A stretch of 64,000 bases of DNA, taken from the NCBI GenBank assembly GCA_030765045.1, contig CM060964.1, positions 277,940,888-278,004,887 on the forward strand, in the 5' to 3' direction. The translations under genes and the position numbers were made by a program. The notes under the pieces were generated by a model. It had not been told where the DNA came from, searched no databases, and was given only the letters and a program-made list of their open reading frames with translations. The number at the start of each line of letters is the position of its first letter. Position 1 is the first letter of the stretch. Shown here piece by piece: positions 20,341-31,440 of the stretch. The DNA is from Tenodera sinensis. Lineage: Eukaryota; Arthropoda; Insecta; Mantodea; Mantidae.

Positions 20341-20478
20341 CCAAACAATAACAGAATATAATACTGAGTTTGGATTATCAACATCCTTCTTATCATTGAT
20401 TTGCTCACTTATCCTCAGGCATAATAGAAAGGTGGCTCCATCTCTTGTGCGACCAGTAGCTTTTTGTTTTCTGACTTC
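20341..20478 (-). CDS. PASK-like: Exon of a PAS-kinase-like gene
   Basis: A 138-bp exon (46 codons, phase 0 to phase 0) between acceptor TTTAATTTACAG|GAA and donor TGG|GTATGT. It encodes EVRKQKATGRTRDGATFLLC, then LRISEQINDKKDVDN, ending YSVIVW. The R-T-R-D-G-A-T-F pattern is typical of the segment of PASK before the PAS core (a charged stretch, D-G-T-x-F, then beta strands). It joins the exon at 20772-20936 upstream and the one at 19840-19956 downstream without a frame change. Both introns are short (293 and 384 bp). Confidence 0.8.
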
Positions 20479-20771
20479 CTGTAAATTAAAAAGAAAACAT
20501 TAATGGTGTCAACTTCTGCTAGCAAGAAACAACCTCAAAGCAATGAAAACTTCAAAATGTTAAGTATGAAAAATAATAACAATTCAATAGCCTTTGTAAG
20601 TTAAAAACAGCCTGAATAATAACCAAGAACTGGACCTCAATAATCAGAATTTGTTTTGCTGCAACTTTTATAGATATCCCAGTGTTTTCTGGTTTGTGAT
20701 CTTTATACAAAAAGGCAATGCATGGTGACAGAAAATCTGATGTGAGATGGCAGAATAATCACGCCTGCTAC

Positions 20772-20936
20772 CTGCGTGCCGTGGGTTGTTCCTTCTTGCA
20801 CTGCTGGGAATCCTGAAGTAGGAGACTCACTACCTGATACCAGTTTACTCATAAAAGATGGGCTATCCCATCCTGCATTCAATTCGAGTGGATCAGCTTT
20901 AATTTTTTCACATCTCAAAACTTTCATGGTGTCCCT
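20772..20936 (-). CDS. PASK-like: Exon of a PAS-kinase-like gene, 5' edge uncertain
   Basis: Open frame ending in phase 0 at a clear donor, ACGCAG|GTAGCA (boundary 20772). It encodes EKIKADPLELNAGWDSPSF and VSGSESPTSGFPAVQEGTTHGTQ, an acidic linker. A TGA in frame at about 20952-20954 bounds it upstream and no good acceptor was found; the edge near 20936 is a guess. A LINE-B insertion begins 50 bp upstream (20987), inside the preceding intron or at the exon edge, so the intact gene structure needs transcript evidence. Confidence 0.6.
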
Positions 20937-20986
20937 CGTATTCATTTGTATTCAAGCTTCTGCCCCTCCTCAATATATGCTCAGTA

Positions 20987-23900
20987 AAAGAACATTTTCT
21001 AATAGAGAGATGGGGGTATAGATCCTTATTAGAATTCAAGAGAGAGTATTGGGGACAGAGGACTAGTAATACATTATAGGAAGCATTAAGTAATCAAGAC
21101 ACTCAGAGAATTTAGGAAATTATAAGAAAAATGTATAAAAAAAGTACCCGAAGGAATAATATTGTGGTTCAGACTTGGTGTGAGTATTTCAAGGGATTAC
21201 TGGGTGATAGTTGAATTAAAGAATATACAATATGGATTGGACTAGAGATGAGGGCAGTGGAAGTTCTTGATTCAGAATTTATAAACCAGGAAATATAGGA
21301 GGTAGTTAGGAATCTGAAAAGTAACAAGGCATGTGGAATAGATGGGATACCGGGGAAACGGTGGAAGGTCTGGAGCGAGGATGGGAATAGAAGGGAAGTA
21401 TTAAGGAAAATGTTTTAACTATATTTTGAGGGAGGAAAGGTGCCAAAATCATGGAAGAAGAGTATTGTGGTACCAATTTACAAAGGAAAAGGGGAGTTTG
21501 ATAATCCTACTAATTACAGAGGGGTAAGTCTGTTAGCAATATTACGGAAAATGTACACTGGGATACTGGCAATAAAGTTACAAGATTGGGCTGAGCAAGA
21601 GGATAGGATTTCAGAATTCTAGGCAGGTTATAGGAAGGGAAGGAGGATGGTCAACAACATAGTTGTCATCAAGACAATAGTGGATAAATATCTGGCACTA
21701 AAAAGGGGAAGAGTTTACATGGTTTTTGTAGACCTGGAGAAGGCATTTCATGCAATACCTAGAGAGACGCTTTGGTTGAAGCTTCATTGGAAAGGAGTGA
21801 GTTGAAAGCTGATTAAAGCAATTCAAAACATGTATACAAAAAATGTATATTTATAAAATGGGGGTGAATAGAGTTTCACAAGATATTGAGAAGAGGATAG
21901 GATTTGGGCAGGAGTGTAGGTTGAGCCCCATACTATTTAACTTGTTTATAAATGATGTCCTGTAAGCAGTGGGTAAAGAGAATGTATACTCATCTACATT
22001 AAATAATGGAGATATCCCAGGTCTTCTATTTGCGGATGATCTGGTGGTGGGGTCTATATCAATTGGGGGATTATCAAGAGCCATAAATGTTTTGGAGAGG
22101 TTCTGTAAAAGTTGGGGGCTTAAGATAAACTATAAGAAGACTAGGATTATGGTTTTTAAAAAGGGGTATAAATTGAAAAGGGAAAATTGAGCACTTGGGG
22201 GTACAGTTGAGTAGTAATGGAAAATGGCAGTATCAAAAGAGAGTAGTGTTAGCAAAGGGTAGAATGGCCATGAGGGGGATCAGAGCTTGTGTTTCCAAAA
22301 TTCTGGGGATACAAGTTAAATGGTTAGAAAGAGTGTACAAGGCAATAGTAGAGGCAAAAATGTTATATGGGATACAAATATAGGGATATGAAGAAGGGTG
22401 GCTAGGGGTGGATTTAACACTCAGAAGCTTTTGTTGCTTGATTTTAGGGTTACCAAGGGCATCACCCAAAGGCAATAGCACTGTTAGAATTAGGGAGAAC
22501 AGGAAGTAGAGCTAATTATGGAAAGATTGTTGAAGTATTGGTATTGGGTAAAAGCATTGGAGGATCAGAATTTAGTAAAACAGTGTATGATAATGCAAGA
22601 AAATACATTAGCACCGGATAGTTGGGCTTTATCAGTGCAGAGGATATTAGAAGAAATAGGAATGGGGGGATCATTTGGAGAAACAGAGAAATTCTAGAAG
22701 AAAAGTTTTGGAAGGGGATTAGATAAAGAATTGAGGAATTAAATATTCAGGAGATGTTCAGTAGTATTGGGGATAAAAGAACCTTGACACTGTGGAGCAG
22801 AGAGGAATATATTGATGTGTGTAATAAATTGGAAAGGGAAGGTTGGGCATGGTTTAAACCTGGGATAATGAGATTGAGGGGTATGAAACAGAGAATGGAC
22901 CCACAGAAGTGCCCTATGTGTGGGGAAATAGAAAAGGATTTGCACTTTATTATGCACTATGAAAGGATTAAAGTTTGGAGGGAAAAATGGGTACCACCTA
23001 GGTGGTCAAAAGTACCAAGAGAAGTATTAAGGATGAAAATAGGAAAGCTAAACAGTAATGAGGTGATTAGAAAGCTAGGAGAATTGTTAGGAAGGATGAA
23101 AGAAAAATCTGATGTGATGCACTCACATGACTTTCTCTACTTTTATACTAACCATTCTTGCAATCTCTTATTCCTATCTTCTTCATGTTAGTCGAGATAA
23201 ACATTTTCAGAAATTATCTTATTGCTTATTTCCTTGTAGGCACAAGGGGAATATGAGAAAACAGTAGGCTTTGAGCGAGTCAAATCTTTTAAAGCTTTCA
23301 AATTCCTTTCTCTTAGCACGGTTAAAATATATACAAATGAATAGTAATGTTCTAAGTATAAGTTCTCCAAAACTTACACAAATAATGAGGAATATTTCCG
23401 AAATGGTTCACTCTACCAAAAAATTTATTTGGACATAAATTGTGTGTTTCAGCAAGATCTACATTTTTTGTATAGTAAGACTTGGTCTATCTCTTACAGT
23501 TTACCAGGGTAATATAGGGTAAATAGGACTTCATGGGTTATAGCCAGAAAATTCAAGATATACATTTCATTTGTCATAAAACTATCTCAAACATATGGCA
23601 TTTTAATCAAAATCGTTAGAGCCATTTTCAAGAAAATCAACATTTTCAAAAAATTTTCCATTTAAAGAGTAGTTTAGGGTGAAGTAATTTTCTTCAAAAT
23701 CTTGGTGTCGTATCCTTGAAAGACAAACTTAAATACCAACTTTGGTTTTTAACAGACTTTTTGTTTTTCAGTTATGCTGTCCACAGACAGACACACACAC
23801 ATACATTTTTCTAAAAATGCTTTCTCTTTATTCAGGGGGCCTCAAAACATGTATTTCTGGTGAAATCTCGACATTGAATTTTCATATGAAATACAATACT

Positions 23901-24283
23901 TCCCCTGCTTAACTAAATGAGTAGAGAAAGTAAAAATGTATGAGAAGCATAGGGAGAATCACAAAGTCAAAAGGATGCCCAACAGGTAAATTTGATATAG
24001 GTAATTTAGTTCTAGTTAATTCTGTGTTAGGAGTTTGGAGAGACCTGGTGTATAATATAGTAGTTAACCAAGGTGTTTATCTATATTTGCACCAGGGGCA
24101 ACTCAAAGATTGTAGTTTGTGGATTGTTTCAATTCTGTATGGTAAATTTATTGTTATTTTTTGGGAGAATTGTTGATGGAATTCTTTTGTTTTGTTTATT
24201 ATCACAAGAAAGGAGGTAATCAATGTAAAATTATGTATATATAATTGTGATAATGCTAAGCTGAAATAAATCAAAAATTACAA
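20987..24283 (+). mobile_element. 5'-truncated LINE-B copy with 12-bp target duplication
   Basis: Flanked by ATATGCTCAGTA at 20975-20986 and again at 24284-24295. Broken frames carry the RT in order: SNKACGIDGIPGKRWK (about 21325), SWKKSIVVPIYKGKGEFDNPTNYRGVSLL (21446-21540), MVFVDLEKAFHAIPRE (motif A, about 21720), LLFADDLVVGS (motif C, 22024-22056), then KWLERVYKAIVEAKMLYGIQI and a C-P-M-C-G-E-I-E-K-D-L-H-F zinc-like end near 22910. No endonuclease remains. The 3' end is AT-rich without a long poly-A. A copy of repeat family R sits inside its 3' part (23130-23935). It lies on the strand opposite to the PAS-kinase exons. Confidence 0.85.
23130..23935. repeat. Insert carrying repeat family R, copy 2
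   Basis: The left edge has ACTTTCTCTACT (about 23131) and the right edge its reverse complement AGTAGAGAAAGT (about 23920), a 12-bp inverted repeat suggesting a DNA element inserted in LINE-B. Inside, about 23560-23900 shares blocks with 16384-16750 and 28490-28610 (ATCTTGGTGTCG, ACACACACACATACA, TTTATTCAGGGGG, GAAATCTCGACATTGAATTTT). No target duplication was confirmed. Confidence 0.45.
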
Positions 24284-24784
24284 ATATGCTCAGTACATAA
24301 AATTTAAAACATATTATCTGAAGATGGATATACAGTAGCACTCAAAAGTATCTTGTAGGAAACATTAGTTACAATGACATAAATATAAGTGTATGATAGA
24401 AAACAATGCCAGTGGATAATTGAAAAGTATATAACTGTAACCACTTTAGTACACAAATACATTTAGTTTAAACAAAGATATCTTACATATAAAAATAAAG
24501 AACAATTCTGGCTCAAAAGTAATTTGTACTCATAGGTCTAACTATGTATGAATGCAACAAATATATTTTGGAATCTGAAGAACAAATCAGTTTTTTGTTG
24601 CATGCCTATGAACTTTGATCACAGCTACATGTCTATTTCACAATGAGTCCACAAGCTTTTATAATATGACAAGTGGGAGTTTTAACCATTCGTCCAATAA
24701 TTCAGCTGCAAATTAATCCTTGTTTGAGTAGCTTCCACAATGAATCCAGAGCGAGCCCATAAACACAATACCACACTTTGAATT

Positions 24785-24886
24785 TTCTAGTGCCCCATCC
24801 ATCAGTGAAAAATATTGGAGAGCAAGAGGATTAATGACTTCATTGTCAGAAATCCAGCACTAGCTAACAACAAGAACAACAACAAG
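24785..24886 (+). mobile_element. Extremely 5'-truncated LINE-A insertion with target duplication
   Basis: Only the last about 75 coding bases of LINE-A ORF2 (SISEKYWRARGLMTSLSEIQH, stop) and an AACAACAAGAACAACAAC tail. Perfect 11-bp flanks CACTTTGAATT at 24774-24784 and 24887-24897 show the fragment was inserted as such. The same end occurs inverted at 26893-26990. Confidence 0.85.
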
Positions 24887-25079
24887 CACTTTGAATTGTC
24901 TTTTCGTGCAGCAGTTTTACCAAGTTTGAAGCAAAATGTGATATTTGTTCTTTGTTCTTCGTAATCTAGTATTTTTAATAGACAGAAAAATCACAGCAGA
25001 TGCAAAGCACTGGCTAACTTGAGAGCTTCTACCTCTGCACTGCAAGGTCATACAAAGGTATGTGTCCTCTCATTTTTAT

Positions 25080-25840
25080 CAGATGCTGTGTGTATAGTTT
25101 GGGTAAGAATTAAAGACAGCTCAATGGCAAGAGTGTTGTGAAGTCATTCCAGAAACTTTCTGATCACACATTGTATGTGGCATATTCTTTCTCTCACATG
25201 GAACCATATTCTTTTCCTTTTTGGCTTCTATTTGGACAGGAGGACCACCCCACTTCTAGAAACACATCCCCATACCATGATGCTAACACCACCATGCAAT
25301 AGTCAGTACCCAGTGCGTTTTGTTGTCCCTTTGGCTTTCTGGTCAATGTATATACTGCACACAATCAGAAGAAAATAAATCAAATTTACTTTCATCACTC
25401 CATAAAATGTTAGACCAATCTATTGAATTCCAAGTTTAGCGTTTTTTTGAAAACTCTATCCTGGCCTTCCTATTTTTTGAACTTATGAATGGTTTATGTG
25501 ATGGTCATCTACCACTTAAGTCACCTGGTACTAAGCGACATTTTACAGTAGAGGCACATAGGTTCAGTCCATGATGCTGCTCAAGATTATCCCTAGTTTA
25601 TCAAGCCAATTTTCTTGGATCAGCAGCCGACTGCTTACAAAACATTGTTCTCCTTCCTTGTTGTTTGTCAAGGACCTGACCTTGACTTATGGGCTAACGT
25701 TCCTTCCCGTTTTTGCTGTCAACTCCACACACTTATTAGTTGTGATAGGCCAAAATCTCAAGCAATGTTGGACTGTGACTTTCCCTTCTTCAAAGCATGC
25801 AAAATAGCTTCTCTCACATCAAATGAGTAGTCTGTTTATT
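25080..25840 (-). pseudogene. Decayed Tc1/mariner-family transposase
   Basis: On the minus strand, broken frames spell the Tc1 order: NRLLI-x-CERSYFACFE near 25830-25800 (start-like), a helix-turn-helix region with SSRLLIQENWLDKLGII near 25620, FYGVMKVNLIYF (the WSDESKF block, decayed), GVSIMVWGCVSRSGVVLL near 25290-25240, and a degraded C terminus. Stops and shifts are frequent. Possible terminal repeats are CTCAAAAGTATCTTGT at about 24342 and its inverse near 25935-25950, which would make the element about 1.6 kb including the LINE-A insert; this is tentative. Confidence 0.6.
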
Positions 25841-26029
25841 TTAACAAGATTCTAGTTGTCTCTATGAATCAACAAGCACTGTCTGAATGCTTAAGTTTCA
25901 ATATGTAATGTATACCATACCACCAGCTCAAGTTACAAAATACTTTTGACCTAAAGGAATATTTACTTATATTGGTATTGCAATGACTTGCTTCTAGATA
26001 GTAAAAGTAAGTCAGTTTACTGACACTAT

Positions 26030-26860
26030 GGTTGGAAAAAATTTATAATACAATGGTGGAAGCAAAAATGCTCTATGGTATAGAAATATGAGGACTGAAT
26101 GAGGAGGGGGGGGACCATAGATACAGTTCATTCATAGGAAGTGTTGGTTCTTCCAAGTGCTGTGGCAAGAGAAGTAGTGCAGATGTAGATGGGAAGGGTG
26201 TTGAGGAAGGGTATGATTATAGAAAGAGCTCTGAAAGTTTGGTATAGGATTTTGAATTTAGATAAAAATAATTTGTTAAGGCAGTGTGTAGAGTACCAGG
26301 AAAAGAGTCTCAGGGAATCTGGATGGACGAGTAGTATTCGAAAGAACCTAGAAGTAATGGGATGGAACATTACTGGAGGAGAGGGGGCAACAATCATAAC
26401 AAATGCTGGAAAATAATAAGAAAGAGGTTTGAAGACATAGAAATCCAAAAAATGTTTGTGGTATAATGGAAAAAAGGTCTGGTAGATTACAAATCAATGA
26501 AGGAAATATGGGAAGGGGAGACATATGGTGATAAGGTAAAAAATGAACGAGTGGCAATAGCATGGCTAAGAACTAGTGTTTGGAGGTTGAGAGGACTAAG
26601 AAAGGGTGTCCTTCAGTCATTGTTCTATTTGTGGGGGGAAGGAAGATCTGGAGCACATAGTCTTTTGAGTACCAACAAACGGAGATATGGAGAAAAGAAT
26701 TTCTGGGGCTTAAATGGGAGAAGGGAGATAGGATAACAGCACTTAAAGAGGATTTTTAGAAAGGAGGTCAGAAACTTAGGTCAGTTTGTAGCTAGAGTTA
26801 AGAAAAAATGGAATTGGTCTGTACAAAGAGAACAGAATTAACAATATTTGGTGTTAGTTA
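26030..26860 (+). pseudogene. LINE-B remnant, C-terminal part
   Basis: Frames include VEAKMLYGIEI near 26050, MGRVLRKGMIIERALKVWYRI (26189-26250), LLRQCVEYQEKSLRESGW, and a final VKKKWNWSVQREQN near 26800-26840. The order and blocks match 894-2250 and 20987-24283. It is broken by stops. Its 3' end abuts the inverted LINE-A copy. Confidence 0.7.
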
Positions 26861-26892
26861 TAAGTGTTAAATAGCTATAGAGAAGTAAAATG

Positions 26893-28230
26893 TTGTTGTT
26901 AACTAATGCTGGATTTCTGACAATGAAGTCATTAATCCTTTTGCTCTCCAATATTTTTCACTGATGGATGGGGCACTAGAAGTGGCCGGGCATATTTGAA
27001 GGTGGTCTTGGTCCATTTCCTCTTGCAGATCACATAGAGGACAAAGTAGTGAAGAATATATCCCAATTCTGTTTAAATGCTTTGCCAATCATGTCCTGTA
27101 ATAAACCTGAAGGCTGCAATTGCCATTTTTCAAGGATACTCAGGAATTACTGTTTGAACGTTTGGTAGTTTCCAGCTTTTAATTTTTGATTTTTCATAGT
27201 AATATTTTGCAATAATTTTTTTGAACTGACAGCTGACTAATCATTTAGCTGCATAAAATGGTAGATTAACTATAGATTTCTGTACACTACTGGTACCCTT
27301 TTTTTGCAAGAAAATCAGCTTTGTCATTACCACTCAGTCCACAGTGAGCTGGTATTCACTGGAAGACTAGGTGCTTTTGAAGTGCTGTAAGATGGGTAAG
27401 TATTTTCCTACAATTTATAATTGTTTGGTTTTTTGGTGACAACTTGGAAGTAATTGCTATAATTGCCGCCCTGAAATCTGAGAGAATAACTGCTTGATGA
27501 AAATGTGAAATACTATACAAAAGATTTTCTAGGGCCACTCGAATTGCTTCAATTTCTCCATCAAAATTTGTAGTTCCATAACTTAAAGATTTGTATTAGG
27601 AAAAGAGGTGGTACGTGACTCCAACCCCTGCTCCAACTCGGTTTGATATCAATGATCCATCAGTATAAATATGGAGCAATTCGTGTTCCGGAAATCTAGT
27701 ATGGATTGTCTCTAATGCCAATAATTTTAGAACATTAGCTGGAATATCACTTTCCTTAACTTCTGCCAGGTGTAAATAATATGTGATGTCTAATGTATGT
27801 GTGGGATTGACTTTATATATGAAGTTTTCCTTTGAATTAGGAAGGTATGCATTCTCCTTGATGCGTTGAATTTTGGAAAGAAAGCTCTCCTGAGTCTTTA
27901 GTGTATGTGTAAAATTTCTCTTGTTCCATGCATTGAATGGGAGTCTGATCAACTTTTCGTGTTGAATAAGAGCTGCTTTTTCTATTTCATATTCAATGGG
28001 GTATTGGTTGGTTAGTGTTTCCATAGCTGGTATTGGTGTGGTTTTGATAGCACCTGTAATCAGTCTCAGACTTTGGTTTTGAAAGATTTAAATTTTTTTT
28101 GTATTTGCTGTTACAAGAACTTTGCTGCAATAAGTAAATAATGGCTTTATGCATACATTGTATGTTGTGTTAAGAGTTACTCTGGAACATCCCCACTTCA
28201 TTCCTGAATAAGAAATTATGTTGGGTGGAT
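26893..28230 (-). pseudogene. LINE-A fragment: RT C terminus, RNase H and terminal zinc motif
   Basis: Read right to left: SRVTLNTTYNVCIKPLFTYCSKVLVTA (28200-28090), a linker with METLTNQYPIEYEIEKAALIQHEK (28024 on), HIYTDGSLISNRVGAGVGV (first RNase H aspartate, near 27650), ALENLLYS / VILSDFRAAIIAI (27540-27450), IPAHCGLSGNDKADFLAKKG (about 27350-27290), then HLNRIGIYSSLLCPLCDLQEEMDQDHLQIC and KYWRAKGLMTSLSEIQH (27070-26903). The tail is GTTAACAACAACAT. There are only a few frame breaks, so it is less decayed than LINE-B. The same family occurs at the right end of the window. Confidence 0.85.
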
Positions 28231-28429
28231 ATGACAAACTAGGAGCCTGGGCTGAATGTCTGTCATATTCAAGTATGTATAATTTAAATAAAATAAATAA
28301 ATCTAGTAACAATTATACTGACACTATATCACTTATTTTTAAAAAGAAGGAACATGTTTCAGGAGCTCATTTTTTAATAAATGATGTAGTGTCAATAAAC
28401 CAACTCACTTTTACTATCTAGAAATTGTT

Positions 28430-28612
28430 TACACCTCACTGTATGTAAATCTTCCAACAAAGTAGTTTAATGAACTTGCTTGTTTACTATATAAGTAACC
28501 ATAGAAACCTGAAACTTTTGATGGGGAGAAAAATGCCACCACACATACACACGTAACTTTGGTAAAATTATTTTCTTTTTATTCAGGGGGTCCGAAAATA
28601 TGTGAAGGGTTT
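28430..28612. repeat. Dispersed repeat family R, copy 3 (partial)
   Basis: Ends with the same CACACATACACAC segment and TTTATTCAGGGGGTCCGAAAA edge as the copies near 16700 and 23850. It lies immediately left of the purine satellite. Confidence 0.45.
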
Positions 28613-28674
28613 CTTACAAAAGCAGCCCTTGTCCATTGACAGTAATTTTTGACGAGAAGGAAAGGGGGGGCGAA

Positions 28675-28696
28675 AAGAAAGAAAGAGAGAAAGAGA

Positions 28697-28728
<32 letters not shown>

Positions 28729-28948
28729 AAGAGAGAGGTAGAGAGAGAGAAAGAGAGAAACAAAGAGAGAGAGAGATAAATAGCGAGAGAAAGAGAGCAA
28801 GAGAGGAAGAGAGCAAGAGAGAGAGAGAAATAGAGAAAGAGAAAGAGACAAAGAAAGAGAGAAAGAGAGAGAAAGAGAAAGAGAGCAAGAGAGAGAGAGA
28901 AAGAGAGAGAGAAAGAGAGAGAAAGAGAGAGATAAAGAGAGAGAGAAA

Positions 28949-28984
<36 letters not shown>

Positions 28985-29870
28985 AAGAGAGAGAGATAGA
29001 GAGAGAGAAAGAGAGAGAGAGAAAGAGAGAGAAAAAGAGAGAGAAAAAGAGAGAGAGAAAGAGAGAGAGAAAGAGAGATAGAGAAAGAGATCAAGAAAGA
29101 GAGCAAGAGAGCATGAGAAAGAGAGCAAGAGAGAAAGAGAGAAAAAGAGAGAGAGAGAAAGAGAGCAAGGGAGAGAGAGAAAGAGAGAGAGAAAGAGAGA
29201 GATAAAGAGGGAGATAAAGAGGGAGAGAAAGAGAGAGAAAGAGGTAGAGAAAGAGGTAGAGAAAGAGAGAGAGAAAGAGAGAGAGAAAGAGAGAGAAAGA
29301 GAGAGAGAAAAAAGAGAGGGAGATAAAGAGGGAGAGAAAGAGAGAGATAAAGAGGAATATAAAGAGGGAGAGAAAGACAGAGAGAAAGAGAGAGATAGAG
29401 AGAGAAAGAGAGAGATAAAGAGAGAGATAAAGAGAGAGAGAAAGAGAGATAAAGAGAAAGATAGAGAGAGAGAGAAAGAGAGATAAAGAGAAAGATAGAG
29501 AGAGAGAGAAAGAGAGAGAGAGAAAAAAGAGAGAGAAAGAGAGATAGAGAAAGAGAGATAGAGAAAGAGAGAGAAAGAGAGCAAGAGAGCATGAGAAAGA
29601 GAGCAAGAGAGAAAAAGAGAGAGAGAAAAAGAGAGAGAAAGAGAGAGAGAAAGAGAGCAAGGGAGAGAGAGAAAGAGAGAAAGAAAGGAAGGAAGGGAGG
29701 GAGGGAGGGAAGGGAGGAAGCAAGGAAGGAAGGAGGGAGGGAGGGAAGGAAGGAAGGAAGGAAGGAAGCAAGGAAGGAAGGAAGGAAAGAACGAGAGAAG
29801 GAGCGAGAGAAAGAGCGAGAGAAAGAACGAGAGAAAGAACGAGAGAAAGAACGAAAGAAAGAAAGAAAGT
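28675..29870. repeat. 1.2-kb polypurine (GA/GAAA/GGAA) satellite
   Basis: The plus strand is almost entirely A and G for about 1,200 bases: irregular (GA)n and GAAAGA units, passing into GGAAGGGAGG units at about 29690-29790 and then GAACGAGAAA units. Larger segments recur, for example the CAAGAGAGCATGAGAAAG block near 29105 and near 29583, showing segmental duplication. Long Ser/Leu or Lys/Arg/Glu frames across it are artefacts of the repeat. Such tracts can form triplex DNA and bind GAGA-type factors. Confidence 0.95.
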
Positions 29871-30639
29871 GTTGTTACTAATTGAAAATAATGTGAATAA
29901 CATCACTGGCGAGTTCATTTGTAACACATGCGCTATGAAACAATCGAGAATTTATTTTGTACAGTATTCTGAGGAAACGTTACTTTTCGCAACAAAGTTA
30001 AGACAGTAGTCTAATATTCAGTAATTGACTGAGCATTAAATGTGTTAAATTACAACCCCCCCCCCCCCCTTAGCGACGCCCATGCATTTACGCATGCGCA
30101 GTGTCCCGAATGTGACATTTTCTGTTGTGCTCACGCAACGTTTTTGATCCAAAAGAAAATATGAACGAAAAACTAAACAGGGAGAGTGGCTACGCCACAA
30201 GATTCTCTGGTGTTTACATCTACTACACATGCAATCTCAAAGGCTTTCTCAATTATTTAACGGCCTCTTTTTAAGCATGAAGGCGGATAATGGAAATGAC
30301 CCCCGTGTAGGACATTTGTGCAAACAATGATAATAATAGGTTTAGTAGGTCAGCTACATTAAAGACGGACAAAGCGCGCATAACTTCATGCATTTGGTAG
30401 CTCACATACTAAGCCTAGTAATGAGTCCGCTTGGTATATGCGGATTTCACAAGTCTATAGCCAAATCTTTGACTTACCTTGGACAAAATAATAGCAGGTT
30501 GTATACAATTCCCGTGCCAGAACGTTCTTCATCAAGTGCCTTCGTATGAATAAAATATGGCGTGTATAATTTTCTATTTAATATGTTTCTAATTTTCTTT
30601 CTGCGTTAGTTTTTATTTATTATGAATGATTTGAGGGTT
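29871..30639. other. No gene recognised; contains a C14 run
   Basis: A run of 14 C at 30056-30069. The rest is unassigned. About 200 bases from 30450 to 30639 form the 3' flank of the protease-like gene on the minus strand. An AATAAA (30548-30553) occurs on the plus strand only. Confidence 0.4.
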
Positions 30640-31440
30640 TTATAATGTTAATTTGGAATATAAATATATTGATACTCCCCAAACTAATTTTACCAAAAGT
30701 TGAACTTGTAACGCTGATGATCTGCATGTGTACGACACTTGAACGTCCTTTACATAATCCTTAATCCACGTTAGGTTCTCTTGTGGCTGTAAATATGACT
30801 GAAAATCATCGGAAGGATTGACAGCACGACGTGATATACCAACCAAGATGTCATTACACATGAGTGGAATGGCGTTATTGTACTCCATTATTTCAGGATA
30901 ACGTTCCGTACATAAGGATCCTGCTGGATAGTAGTATGTATCAAAATTGGGGAATTTTTCACAGGGTTTGGGCATCAGCCTAAACTTCAACCTTATATAC
31001 GCTAAACTTTGATCCGTGTCACGTGTTATATAAATCATGCAGTTTGAAATGTAGAAGGGCATTAACCTCGCACAAAGAGTTGCTGGTCTTACAGCAAACC
31101 CATACTTAAACGGACTATCAACTTGTACGAGGCGCAGTTCCCCTGCAGAAGAAACGACAGATCTAACTCGTCGTTTCTGAGCGTATCCATCTTTCAAAGA
31201 GAGAGCTCCTGCATAGACGATATAATCGCTATATGAGTCGGCGTCTATGCATTTATCCTTAGTTATTAGCCATTCCTTAGATATAATCATCCCATAAAAG
31301 TAGGAAATGTTCTGGCGATATTTGTATTCAATGAAGGCTACGCATGTAGGTTCATCGCGCTCTACATATACTGGATTCACTTGTAAAAGCACTTCTCTAC
31401 ATATTGTGAGGTAAACGATGTATTGAATAAAGCGTTTCAT
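30640..31440 (-). CDS. Secreted serine-protease homologue lacking the catalytic triad
   Basis: An intact intronless 266-residue frame. Residues 1-25 look like a signal peptide (FIQYIVYLTICREVLL). A trypsin-like body follows: FYGMIISKEWLITKDKC aligns with the G-G-S-L-I-x-x-x-W-V-L-T-A-A-H-C block, but the catalytic His is replaced. RLVQVDSPF occupies the D-I-A-L-L region, and AIPLMCNDILVGISRRAV occupies the G-D-S-G-G-P-L-x-C site without the serine. The cysteine of the H-C pair is kept, and YLQPQENLTWIKDYV matches the terminal Y-x-x-V-x-x-x-x-x-W-I helix. Such clip-less serine protease homologues act as cofactors or binding proteins in insects. The last 30 residues form a hydrophobic tail. Function is inferred; the fold assignment is moderately sure. 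A decayed duplicate cannot be excluded. Confidence 0.65.
   Translation of the reverse strand: MKRFIQYIVYLTICREVLLQVNPVYVERDEPTCVAFIEYKYRQNISYFYGMIISKEWLITKDKCIDADSYSDYIVYAGALSLKDGYAQKRRVRSVVSSAGELRLVQVDSPFKYGFAVRPATLCARLMPFYISNCMIYITRDTDQSLAYIRLKFRLMPKPCEKFPNFDTYYYPAGSLCTERYPEIMEYNNAIPLMCNDILVGISRRAVNPSDDFQSYLQPQENLTWIKDYVKDVQVSYTCRSSALQVQLLVKLVWGVSIYLYSKLTL

Noticed and set aside
29690..29790. CRISPR-like or tandem-spacer array
   Set aside because: Units are GGAA/GGGA simple repeats without distinct spacers, in a eukaryotic setting.
29591..29881. Plus-strand Lys/Arg/Glu-rich frame of 96 residues
   Set aside because: Same simple repeat on the other strand.
28579..29927. Long minus-strand frames of 278-337 residues made of Ser, Leu and Phe
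   Set aside because: They are read-throughs of the GA/GAAA satellite in several frames at once; no start context, domain or composition of a real protein.
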